This document shows positions 32,607-43,900 of a stretch of 64,000 nucleotides of DNA, piece by piece. Below the pieces are notes generated by a model, which saw nothing but the letters and a program-made list of their open reading frames with translations, was not told the DNA's origin and did not search any database. The position numbers and the translations under genes are program-made. Location of the stretch: the NCBI RefSeq assembly GCF_000204055.1, contig NW_006768831.1, positions 140,720-204,719 of the forward strand, given 5' to 3'. The stretch comes from Melampsora larici-populina 98AG31 (lineage: Eukaryota; Basidiomycota; Pucciniomycetes; Pucciniales; Melampsoraceae). Positions within the stretch are counted from its first letter, which is position 1. Each line of letters starts with the position of its first letter.

Positions 32607-33227
32607 GCTTGCAAGGTGGGTATCGAAGTATGTCGAAGTCCTTCACCGTTCAAAACCGGTGCTTATAGAGGCTTCTGGTGACACAGTAGTTGCCAGTGTT
32701 GAGATAATACAAACGCTGAGATGTGCTTAGTGAATGCTGCTCCATGCTTAGAAGCAAACAGGGGAATTGAAAACTATTTAGAAAAGCGGTCAGTGTACAC
32801 TGTAGTATTGTGCTCTACCTGAGCAATACCTCCTTCACGAGTTTTTAACAAACCAAAAAGTCCTCAGTCACTGATGAAGGTTTGGATCTCACGACTCAGT
32901 GGTTTTTCTATCAGCCTGACCCAAACAAGACTCCCGTTCCTTTCAGTAGACTGCCTTTGTACTACCAGGGATCCAACACCGGTGGATTCAAAGTCGTACA
33001 AAATGAAGAAGCTCAGCACGACTTACTTAGCACTGAGCTTCCGCGCATTCAGATTTTAAAGAATGGGAGACTTAATCTTTTTTGTCATCAAGATTGATAT
33101 TGTTCTAAGGCAGACAGAAGGCAATTCCAGAACACGATTGACTGCTCATGGGGCCTAGTACTTGAGTGTGTTCAACCAAACAGAGAACAATAGCTCAAGG
33201 TTGCTTGAACTTTTTTCCCAAGGATAG

Positions 33228-33237
33228 CATATAAAGT
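33228..33237 (+). promoter_or_regulatory. Possible TATA box of gene B
   Basis: CATATAAAG lies about 60-65 bp before the ATG at 33295. Spacing is plausible for a fungal core promoter with a short leader, but this is motif evidence only. Confidence 0.3.
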
Positions 33238-33294
33238 ATCTAGCGGAGACTCAAGAATAACACACCATCTGCACCAGATATCTTCATTCATAGT

Positions 33295-34701
33295 ATGTCC
33301 GACAAGCTCAATTCTCTGTTCACTGACCCTCAGCGACGTCACTCGCGTCCGTTGAATCAATTAATTGATGATGAAAATCGAAATATATCTTATTTTATCC
33401 ATGATACAAAGCCCAACTTCCTAGGGATTCTGACAAACTTTGTCCACCGCCTCCTCCGAATACTATCTACGCTCATGATTTTATCCTTCAACCTTTTCTT
33501 TCATCCCCTCATCCTCTTCCCTGCCTCTTCGCTGTGCATGTTTTTGGTCTTTTTGGCTCTCACGTCTACGGCATCCAACCATATCATCACCTGCTTCTCA
33601 AATCATGTATCTCAATTTATTGGCTTTGTGTCCCCCTCCTTCGGCCCCATAACATACATCTACTGCACCCTCCTCACCGGCCCATATTTTTGTCCAGGCA
33701 TCATCAAGCAATCAGAAACAACGGTGTCCCAGATCACCCGATCAATATCGAAAAATGCTATGGTTGCATCCGACATTTTTGACTCCATCGTGGTGCTTGG
33801 AAATCCTCACGACCTAATGTTTCATCAAGGCGAAATCCTCGAACTTGCCCTAGCCATCCAATACTCCACGGAGTTTCACCATAAAGATGCCCTCGCACAG
33901 CAGCTGTGGGAGCTATCTGACATGACTAGCAAAGTGAAGGACGAAGTAATTGGTCTCAACAGCGCCGGAATCAACAAGTTTTCATTTTTGGCACATGAAG
34001 TCGGTTTTCTTCAACTTTCTCCTTTCTGTCCATAAGAATTACTGATAAAATGTTGTATTTATATGTGTCTCAGTACTCAAGGCTCCAAGAATTGATTGAG
34101 CATGTTCAGTCTGGTCATCCAATATACACAACCCAAACGGTCTCACACAACCTTGAAATCCTGTTTGCTCATCTTTCATCCGACCTATCTCAGCTTCTTG
34201 TGCAGATCGAGGGGGGCATTCCACTTGTTTCCAGGGCAGCTGACCTAGGGACCCAGCTGGCTCGACAATTGTCAGAGGAACATCAAAAGTTGATCACCAC
34301 TAGACGATCTACCCCACTCTGGAGGAAGCTTTTGGATCACCACAGCCGGGGAGCGATGCAGCTGAAGCACGACATCACCCTTGCCTCTGAAAGCATTGAT
34401 GGCTTGGTGAAAACTTGGAAGAGATTTGAGAATCTTAGGACTCAATTGGTAGCCTATCGCAATCATGTAACTGGCTTCAAGGTGTGCTGGTTGATTTACA
34501 CTGCGATGAACTTGAGTACTGATTGGTAGCTTGTTTTGAGTACCTTCACAGGCATCGTTTGGGGAATTGCACATTGTTGATCATCAATTGTCAGCAGAAG
34601 ATGAAGTACAAGCCATGAGACATGTAATAGGACGCCTTCAAGATGCGGTAACAGCGTCAAAAGAAAAGACATGGAATATGGGCAAGCAATTACTAGATTG
34701 A
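33295..34701 (+). CDS. Gene B: unknown multipass membrane protein, paralogue of gene A
   Basis: Exons 33295-33999, 34074-34481 and 34552-34701 join in phase 0 to 420 residues. Residues 1-45 are polar. Hydrophobic segments follow at about 53-70, 72-92 and 105-130; the remainder is amphipathic helix. It shares with gene A (6009-7565) the LW[DE]LSD motif after the membrane part, phase-0 introns and a final 150-nt exon. No named family recognised. Gene B has three membrane segments where gene A has one, so the N-terminal parts have diverged or been remodelled. Confidence 0.75.
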
Positions 34702-35698
34702 GTGTCGTTTTATTTTATTTCTTGTACCAACCGTGAAAATCAATATGATAGATTGTCTGTTAGGTGATATTATCACCTTTTAAGGGCTCTCTTAATTTAT
34801 TCTACTCCCACAAGAAATGTTATGAGAAGTGTTAGGATAAAACACATGTACAATTTGACCTGACACACTGAGGAAGTAACAGTCTAAGAGCAAGGAAGAC
34901 AAAAATGGAAAAGAGACCATTCTATCAAAACATGGGATAGTCTCGACTCACGTGAGTCTTTTTTAGTTTGTTTAGAAACAACTGAATAAATTTTAATTGC
35001 GGTATGATCCTGAGATCTGAACCACTTGGGAAAACCCCGACCGTGAGGGGTGGCCAGTAACACAACCTGATAGAACCTTGGATGGGATGGCGGGCCTAAC
35101 AAAAACATTGATCACTAATTAAAACTTTTAGGAAAAAACTATGGTGCCAAAGATTTTTGGTTGATAATGTGATGGATGAACAAACGAAATAAGGTTGAAA
35201 TTCCTAGTGGATGAAAAGACTCGCACGTCTACATTGTATAAGTGGCAAGAATACAACTCGCTGTGACTGCTGTGCTACCACTCTTCCTAGATTGTATTCT
35301 GTAATATACATCCTCTCAACTCCCTTGGGCTTTATTTCGGACCACACTGAACCTTTCCATTTGTCTTCCTCTATGCCCATCTATCAAAACGTATTCTAAT
35401 TCCCAAAAAAATCAACCATCAGAATACAAATCACAGTCAGGGACATGCGTTCTGCATTGGAGCACATAAACTACAGCAAGCATCATGCTGGTGAAAAGCT
35501 GGGCTGTTTCCTTGTATCTCTGCCCGGCAGACAAGTTCCTCTCAATCAAGGAATCTATCTGTAACACCCCGCACCCCAAGATTTCACGAATTGCCATATG
35601 TTTACACCCATAGGATGGTTCACATGAAATTGAAGTATCTGCGCGAAATTGGAGCTCAGTATTGTAGTGCTGGGTCTAAACTTTAAAGACCAATTGGC
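34702..35698. other. Intergenic, no gene supported
   Basis: A minus-strand frame at 35412-35558 could be a 3' exon of the next gene but does not join in frame without an early stop. Confidence 0.4.
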
Positions 35699-36310
35699 TT
35701 ACCCACCATATTCACGTTCTGTAGCATGAAGGCCGTATCCATATGAAGGTATCAATGTCATTCCTAGACCAATTTCTTCTTGGTCAGTAGAAGTGCCGAT
35801 GATTTCGGCTCCCGGGGAGAAGCTGTGAGAAGAATAAGCATCGGTCTTTTCTACCAGAGAATCTGTGGTGATACTGTCATGATTTGTCGAGGCATCTGTA
35901 ATCATTTCTTCTTTCCAGGCAAAATATATGTCTACGTCAGAGATTCAAGACTAAAGTTGCTACGTCGCTGCCAAGACCAATACGGCTGGGACTCAAAGCG
36001 ACTCACCATCACGTTCCGTAATGACTAATAATGCTGGGGAGTTTCTTTGTGTAGGCTTTGCAACTAAAAGAAGCATGAGATGGAGATGAAGTAGTGAAAT
36101 GAGTGATGAAATCTTTTGCAAGGTAGAAACTTCACTGTTACGATGGTCGTTGCTTGAGGTGGGTTTTAGATTGACAGTAACCATGTTTTGAAGTAGATTG
36201 AATTTGCGAGATACACTTCTATTCAGGCCTTTCATGTTCAAGCACCGCTTGTTGGTCCACTTTTGAATTGCGCTAAGCTTCTGAGACATGATACTGTTGA
36301 TACCTCTCAT
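35699..36310 (-). CDS. Unknown small membrane protein
   Basis: An ATG at 36310 with exons 36310-36007 and 35910-35699 (intron starts GTGAGT) gives about 170 residues. There is a basic N-terminus, a hydrophobic segment at about residues 73-87, then an acidic Ser/Thr-rich tail. A further intron at the 3' end is possible (donor at 35706), which would change the last few residues. No family recognised. Confidence 0.45.
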
Positions 36311-37034
36311 GGTGAAGCAAAGAGTGTATCGGAAGGCAGAGTTGGAGGAGAGCGTGAAAAGGATGTCAGTTTTATGATGGATTGAGACGAATGATAAGAT
36401 CTTGTATATATACTCAAGGCCCACTGATCAGTCGCGTTTGAAATTGTATCATCATTGAGCTGATTCCTTCGTGTAGTCCGCTTGCATCGCATAACCTCAA
36501 TAAGCAAGGATCCTGATCACGACAGAACATCGCCTTTCAAGTCATCGTTCAGCTGGACCTAAATAACCGCGGCGAGATCAGATAAGGGTGTACAAGAAGT
36601 TGAGGTTGATCTTTGTCAGCGATGGTGTTTAGCTTGCTAAGACTTGCTATATGGGATTGGGTATTCTTGCCTACGCTCGCTACCTAAAAGAGTGGCTCAG
36701 GTAAAAACCTGTGCTGTACAAAAGTACTGTTGCTGCTGCATAACATATCGGAGTGTAGTAACAGCTGACTTAGCCATTACATACTGCCTTCTGAGTTCTG
36801 ATCAAAGGAGCACTATGTTCTACATAGTATGTAGATCTGGCTGAGGACGTGTTGAACACACCATGTCTCAAAGTGCACCAATACAACAACTCAGACAGAA
36901 CACTCACGACTTGGTCTCTGATCGTTGACTGCGCTCCATTTCGCACTTCGCTGATGTATCAGAGCTATCAGCTACTTTCCCTCGAGTTGGCTTTCCACAT
37001 CTCTACTTCTGTACTTTGAATTTTGGCTCACTAA

Positions 37035-39057
37035 ATGGCTTTTAATTATCCTCTTTCAGCTAATAGATTTTCCAAACCCAAACCCCCGCGGCTCCAATCT
37101 TATCAAACAGGGGCGTCAAGCTCAAGTACTACAAATGGAATGGAATCCCCCGAACTTTCTATCTGTTTGAATTGCGAAGATCTTGATAATCGTGTCAAAG
37201 AACTTTGTCAGCATCTAGGATACATGGAAAGTCAATTGGACGAGAATTGTCGAAATTCAATGCACATGTATGACCAGCTGCAGACGGAGGTCGGAGAGCT
37301 CTGGGACGCGAAGAAAAAGGATAGGCGTACGATACATGGTCCATTGAGACAATTGCGGGTGGACTTTGATTTGAGCACTCAATCTTTGGAAGATTTTAAG
37401 GACGGTCTAATAAGCATACATCACCATCTTCAAGAAAAGATACATGGCCTGAAAGGTCAGTTTTTCCGGCACCTCAGTTTCAATATGAGTCATAAGAAGC
37501 CTGATTGCCTCAAATATTTTGTCCCCAGTTGAACTTGACAGTACTTCAAAAAATTTCAGAGATATGTTGCAGCAACGCGACGAATTGGAAAACACACAAA
37601 CAATATCCTTGAAGTCTCTTGTTGCTAGCACTAGAGCCGAACTCTTGAAGCTTTTGCAAAAAGGGAGAGGTGAGTAGATCGAACATCCACATTTCTGTCG
37701 ATACCTGCGCTGATTCTTGGAATAATTTCTAGAGGAACTATATGAAAGCAGAAGTCTGCGCGTTTCATGTGAAAACGAAGTTTCCAACGCTAGAGCGGAG
37801 CTCAGGGAGTTCCAGCAAGAGGCCCGGGGTGAGTTTCGTCTATTTTTTGAGCTTATACCATGCCTGTGAGCTTCATTGATGTGCTCCTGATTCACAAGAG
37901 GAGAGAATTAGAGCTTCTATAAATCACGAACAGGCTTGTGAAAAAATTGGCGAGGCGTTGAACATCTTATCCGGTGCAATGAATGATTTTGAAGAAAGGC
38001 CATACAACAGGATAGGTAAGATGATTATTGATTCAACTGCCAAAGCTATGCCGATATCTTCCTAATATACATCAATTACTAGAGAAGCGCATTTTCCCTG
38101 AACTCTTGAAACTTTTGCAAAAAGGGAGAGGTGAGTAGATCTAACATCCACAACTATGTTGATACCTGCGCTTATTCTTTGAATAATTTTTAGAGGAACT
38201 ATTTGAAGTCAGAAGCCTGCGCGCTTCATGTGAACACAAAGTTTCCAACGCGAGAGCGGAGCTCAGGGAGTTCCAGCAAGAGGCCCGGGGTAAGTTTTGT
38301 CTATTTTTTGAGCTGTATGCCATGAATGTGCGCTTAATTGACGTGCTCGTGATTCACAAGAGGAGAGAATTCGAGCTGCCATAAATCATGAGCAGGCTTG
38401 TGAAAAATGTGATGAGGCATTGAAAATTCTATCCGGTGTAATGAATGATTTTGAAGAAAGGGCATACAACAGGATAGGTACGATGATTATTGATGCAACT
38501 GCCAAAGTTATGCTGATATCTTCCTAATGTACATCAATCACTAGAGAAGCGCCTTTCCCAAAATGCCGATTTTGATCACATGGCTAGCCGTTTTGAGGAG
38601 AGCGCAGATATGTTCCTGAACAATGGAATAAGTGGTTAGTCAATTCTCACCTCTTGCATAGAAATACCGAGAGGACTATTTTCCTTACGATATGGCTCAC
38701 TGTAATCTTATTTTGAAAGTATCTCCAGGAACAGGGCGCCAAATAGTCTTGGGTAGTGTAGCCGCAGCCAGGACTGAACTGCCCAAAGGTAAGTGGCATT
38801 TAGAGCATATTCTGTAAAGGTGTCCTTCTGTAAAAATTACAACCCCGCTGATGAAATTGTTGATCTCAGACAAGGGGTACTACAGACATGCTTTATGGAT
38901 CCACCGCAGAATAATCTTACGGTTATGCATCGCAATCGTCGTTCTATTGATATTATGCATCACAATCATTGTTTGGGGGTTCCTTTTGGTATGCTTTAGA
39001 AGCATGCCTGGAAGATACCCACAGTACCTTGGCACAGCAAGCATTGGAATCATATAA
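37035..39057 (+). CDS. Tail-anchored coiled-coil protein built by exon duplication
   Basis: Ten exons, every intron in phase 1: 37035-37455, 37529-37669, 37733-37828, 37899-38015, 38083-38130, 38194-38289, 38361-38477, 38545-38634, 38720-38788, 38870-39057. They give 460 residues. The body is Glu/Arg/Gln-rich helix, likely coiled coil. Residues about 413-441 form one long hydrophobic segment, followed by a 19-residue tail, so it should be a tail-anchored membrane protein facing the cytosol. Exons 3 and 4 (96 and 117 nt) are repeated as exons 6 and 7 with the same lengths and near-identical sequence. Exon 5 joins the start of exon 8 to the end of exon 2. I recognise no named family. Confidence 0.78.
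37643..38560 (+). repeat. Tandem duplication of a 459-bp exon-intron block
   Basis: The block beginning at 37643 (CTCTTGAAGC in exon 2) recurs at 38102 (CTCTTGAAAC in exon 5), and similarity runs through both exons and introns to about 38560. Confidence 0.85.
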
Positions 39058-39486
39058 CAGTGGTCATTTCGGATGATGATATTTGAATTTGAGTCATTTT
39101 CATATGTATTCAGTCTTTTTATTATATATTATATACTTGTACTTTGTTTATCATTCACCAAACTTATGGAATGAGATCTTTTGTTAATCATGACGTTTTG
39201 TTGTACTGGAGCTAGTGAGGTAGGTGGCTAAGATTTGGCCCGTAATCATATCTCAATGATTGGTCTTTGTATTGGATTTCAAAAAGGGTGACTTAGAGTT
39301 TAACCAAATCATTCAACCAGTGAGGTTTGTTGCCGGCAAGGGTTAAGCATAGATTATATGGTAGGGAAGTATCGTGGTTTTGAATAAAAGAGACTTACAT
39401 CATCATTGAGAATGGATAACTGAGGTAAAATATACTGACTTAAAGAAACATTAGAGTGGAAGCCAGGAGGGTCGTAATGCCCACGC
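39058..39486. other. Intergenic between coiled-coil gene and TIR element
   Basis: AT-rich 3' region; nothing recognised. Confidence 0.5.
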
Positions 39487-39488
39487 TA

Positions 39489-40314
39489 CAGTTGACTCCC
39501 TCGAAACCCATATCCCTCTAATCCCATACTTCCGGCTAACCCATAGAAATTTGGGTCCATAAAATTTATGGGCGGGGAAAAGTGGCCCAAAACCCATACC
39601 TCGCACTATTCCCATGACCCATAGTTTTTTTCAGGAAACCTGAGGTCAAAGCCATAACCAAAATTTGTCAAATCTGACAATTCATGAAAAGAATCTGCAT
39701 GCCTGTGTATTTTTCAGCACATTCAGTCTCAAAATGGTTCCAAAAGACCTTTCACAATTCAGTGTATCAGATAGTGACACCGGTTTGAATGCCCTACAAG
39801 CAGAGAAAAACAAAAGACTCAAGCCTCTCAAGCAACTTATGAGTGAAGGGAAGAAATTGTTGGAGGCAGATGAACAATTCATAGGCTGTGCTGGAAACTT
39901 AACAGATGAAACACTTGTGTTGAGGAAGATCAAAGCAGAGGGTGATGTGACTATGGCTGCCAGTCAATTCAACAACAATGAGCTGAGCAGCCTTGTCCTT
40001 TGAAACTGCTATTTGTGCTTCTAGCAGACATTTTTGCTTAATTCACACACACTCCTTAAAACAGCCCTTAGTCTCTGACTACTTCAAAAAATAGTGACTA
40101 CATGACTCTTGTAACTATTGTTATTGTGCACAAAAATGACAAAATGAAACTTTTTTGAATGGCTGTTTAATTTTTTTATCTCCCTCTTGACCCATACTTT
40201 GCCTGCCAAACCTTAATCTATGGGCTATGAGGGAGATCCTCGAAAACCATACACCCACAAAACCCATAGTTTTGGGCTTCCATAAAATGGTATGGGTTTG
40301 GAGGGAGTTGACTG
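39489..40314 (+). mobile_element. TIR element copy 3 (826 bp), intact ends
   Basis: This is the best-preserved copy, flanked by TA at 39487-39488 and 40315-40316. The left end CAGTTGACTCCCTC and the reverse complement of the right end CAGTCAACTCCCTC match at all but two positions. Both subterminal regions are packed with CCCATA/TATGGG motifs, which could be transposase-binding sites. It is inferred to be a non-autonomous Tc1/mariner-type element that moves using a transposase supplied elsewhere. Confidence 0.9.
39734..40003 (+). CDS. Small ORF inside TIR element copy 3
   Basis: 89 codons from the ATG at 39734; identical at protein level to copy 2 as far as I can see. Confidence 0.4.
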   Translation: MVPKDLSQFSVSDSDTGLNALQAEKNKRLKPLKQLMSEGKKLLEADEQFIGCAGNLTDETLVLRKIKAEGDVTMAASQFNNNELSSLVL

Positions 40315-40316
40315 TA

Positions 40317-40959
40317 CTAGGTATTGAGAATAAGGAGATTCAACACCCAAGAAGTGACAAATCCCCGGTGGCGTTAAGACTGGTGTTTAAACCCAACAGA
40401 AGCTGAAATTGTATGCACTCTTCCGGTATTCGGTATCGCGACGTGTTGACAGTGCGAACTTCAGGATAAGCAAAACTCCAAGGTCTCTTGCATATCTTGG
40501 CAAAGAAATGTCCACTAGATACATAAAATAATCCAATACAATGCATCTATCGTGGCTTTGGTTTGTTTTAAAATAGTTCCTATTAGATACCTCTTCAATC
40601 CTTACTTTTTTATGTTTACGCCGATTAATTAATAGTAAAACCCTCCTTTAACCAAGTCCCTCTACAAAGACCCGCATACTGAAGAGTTCTCAAACCGCTG
40701 TAAATCCAATTGTTTGGTGAGTGACACAAATCAACATATGCATGCATCATGAACTCTGAAATCACATGCGTGTGGGGCTCAGAGCTTGATTCTTACATGT
40801 AGTATGAGCGAGCAAAGGGAAAATAAAGCCCATCCCACGAGTCTTGCCCTGTTCCCATTTGATAGCCCCATGCCGCTCAATTCCTCTGGATATCTCTTTT
40901 TTGAATCATTATAAGTAGAATTGAAATCAGTAGTCGTTTCACATACTCTAGGATCTGAG
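40317..40959. other. Upstream region of the pseudokinase gene
   Basis: No exon supported. A long plus-strand frame is open from 40921, but the first ATG is at 40960. Confidence 0.5.
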
Positions 40960-43900
40960 ATGGACAATTCAAGGCAGTCAGATACGAACGAAGCCGGCCC
41001 ACCTCCAAGGAAAACCGCCAGCATTCCCTTTCCCACCTGGGCAGCGTTTGGCGAAACGTTTACGCCGTCGACCCTAATGCTCCTCCGCGACTTCGATCAA
41101 ATCCGGCACTTTTGCTTCGCCGGTCTTGATCAAATTTCTCAGGCTCGAAGGAAGTCAGATGGGCTGGTTGTAGCTATCAGAACCGTCGTGTGCACCCAAC
41201 AGGCTCGATCCTTTGCTCCCGGACTGCATGATTTAATCAAAATTTTACCTCAGCTTAATCACCCTGCCATAGTTACCTTTCTTGGACACATGGTTCAACC
41301 GAATCAACTCCATATCGTCCTCGACTATGATCCACAAACAAATTCACTCCGAGCGCTTCTAGACATCAGGTCCTTCTCTGAAGATGAAGTCGGTCACTGT
41401 GCTGTACAGATTGCAGGTGCCTTGGATTACATACATGCAAAGGGGGCCGTCGCTCGATCGCTTGATCCTTCAGGCATCCTCTTGATGTCAGGATCCCGAA
41501 TAAAACTCGTAGCACTTCATTCAATGACTATACTTGACACCAATGGTTTGACTTCCGGCGATTATGGCTCCGTGGAAGATCGAGCACCAGAGACGCTAGG
41601 CGGCGGTCACTATGGTACACATGTTGATTGGTGGGCGTTAGGCATCCTGATTTACTACTTGAGGGTCGATTACAAACCCTTTAATCCAAGTATTTTTCAC
41701 CTTCAAAGGCCTAATTCTTGTCGAGGCTATGTGTAAGACCTACGGTCATTACACAATACCCAATACAATACACTTAATATTTAACACTTAGCTTAGGCCT
41801 TGTTTTCATTATCTATAAAGTTGTTTTCGCGTTCCTCTTGCTTCTGGCTCCTTAGAGATATCGGGACTAATCTCCTGCCCCTTATCCTTCGGAACCAGGT
41901 ATGATCTCATTATTTCTTTCATCTCTTTTCTTTCTTATTTACTAGATAGCCTGCCTTAGAGATATCGGGACTAATCTCCTGCCCCTTATCCTTCGGAACC
42001 AGCGCTTTCCGTTGATATTTGCAATTTCAGATTAGATCTCTTGGGTTCTAGAAACCCTTCGCTGTGTTCGCACAGTGTCCCGTCCGTAGTATTGAGTGAA
42101 GGTTCTCCCGAACCTTACACTTTTTTTTTCTCAAACCCAAAATAGAGAATCCGAATTTTTTTTTCTTCTTCCTAAACTTCAATTCAAACTTAACATAATC
42201 GATACAACTACTCAAACGAATGCGCCACGTCAAACCGATTGAGTTCGAGGACTTCATTTGAGAACTCAAACTTAGTTCGCATTCACTTACCCCACGATTG
42301 ATCGTCGTGTATGACGACACGTCGACAACCTCATCCTACCAAACCGCCAGGCCCGCCAGCACCTTTGCCAGACCCAGAAGCGATTATTCGCGCGAATCGA
42401 CGATTACAACGTCAATCAAGACCAGATCCGAACATCGCTAGACAAGTTGTCTCTCAACAACAACTGCCGATCACGCCTTCTCGTAACCGAACAGATCAAG
42501 TACCGCCGGTGACACCGATCCGCACTCGTACCGAACCTTCTGCCTTACCTCCTCTGCCAGAGTCAGACGAATCGCCACTTTCTTCTTTACCACCATCTCC
42601 TACGCCAGACCACGATTCCCGCAAACCATTCCCAAAAATGACCGACGAAACGACTACCAAGCCAGACTCAGACTTGATGAAGGCCATCGTTGAATCACAA
42701 GTCGCCAGCAACCGCCGAATGGAGAAGTTCGAGGATTTAATGTTGAAACTTATGATATCCAAAGAAACAACTTCTGGTGCTTCTACCTCGGAGGAATCTA
42801 AACCACCGCCGGGGTTAGATTTGACAAAGTTCCGAACGTCTGACGGACCAGTCTATAAGGGACCGTACCGCGATGCCGAACCTTTTCTCTTATGGTACTC
42901 GTCGTTGAAGACGTTTTTCCGCACTAAAGGTGTGACGCTGGATACTGCCGATCACGCTAGTGCATTCGGTGCGGTACATGTTAGGCGCTCTGCTGCCTGT
43001 CGTCTCCCCCTCTCTTTTTGTAATTTTTNNNNNNNNNNNNNNNNNNNNNNNNNNNNNNNNNNNNNNNNNNNNNNNNNNNNNNNNNNNNNNNNNNNNNNNN
43101 NNNNNNNNNNNNNNNNNNNNNNNNNNNNAATGCGCGAGTGCCAGTTTGAAAGGTCGCATATCGGTGAGATTCTGGTTTTGGGGAATCTTTCGCAAGTCCA
43201 AATGACCAATAGAGCCATTACCACAAAAACAGCCAAAGTACCGGAGACTAAGGTAGAAACTCTGAGATTACCTAGATGTGGCAAAAAGAATTTTGAACAT
43301 TCAACATTTGCAATAAAAACATCATGAGACACGTCAACTTACAGCTAGACTCTTCTCTTTTCGGGTGACATGCACAAGCTCGTGAGGATGCGCCGTTGTG
43401 GTTCCGACGGTTTTGACATTGGTGACAGTTTCTGTGCAGGTAGGCATTGACTGTTGGGACTGCAAGACCAAGTCAACATAGACCTCTTCTTGAGGATTGA
43501 GACATGCATGCTCTCACCATCGGATAAAGAACCTTGAGCATTTGTGGGTTGAGATCTCTGCAATGAGAGTCCGCGAGCTGAAATGTGGAACAGAAAGGTA
43601 AGCGTGTTGGCAAACGGTTGTACTATTTTCCTCGGAGCCCAGTGTAAAGAACTCACAGATTCGGATGCGTTGAGGGTTGCTCTCTTCAAAGCCTGGCTTT
43701 TCTTTCAAACTCATCTCACCCGTCTGGGAATCGGCTACTTTAGATAATCCAGTCTTGACATGCCTGTTGTACATTAGGATCGGTGTTTGTGAATAGATGA
43801 AGATGTAGTCGATTGGTATGGTCTAAACACGAGAGAAATTCAATGGATGGACCGTCACAGGAAAAGGGGGAACCTCTCCAGAATTTAACGCTAACTGAAG

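Noticed and set aside
32159..32653. 164-residue minus-strand frame overlapping exon 1 of the TPR-J gene
   Set aside because: The alternate frame is open only because the 63-bp repeat keeps several frames free of stops. The other frame splices cleanly into the TPR region.
42311..43327. 338-residue frame starting in the first gag copy
   Set aside because: It reads through the 100-N gap, so the second half is meaningless.
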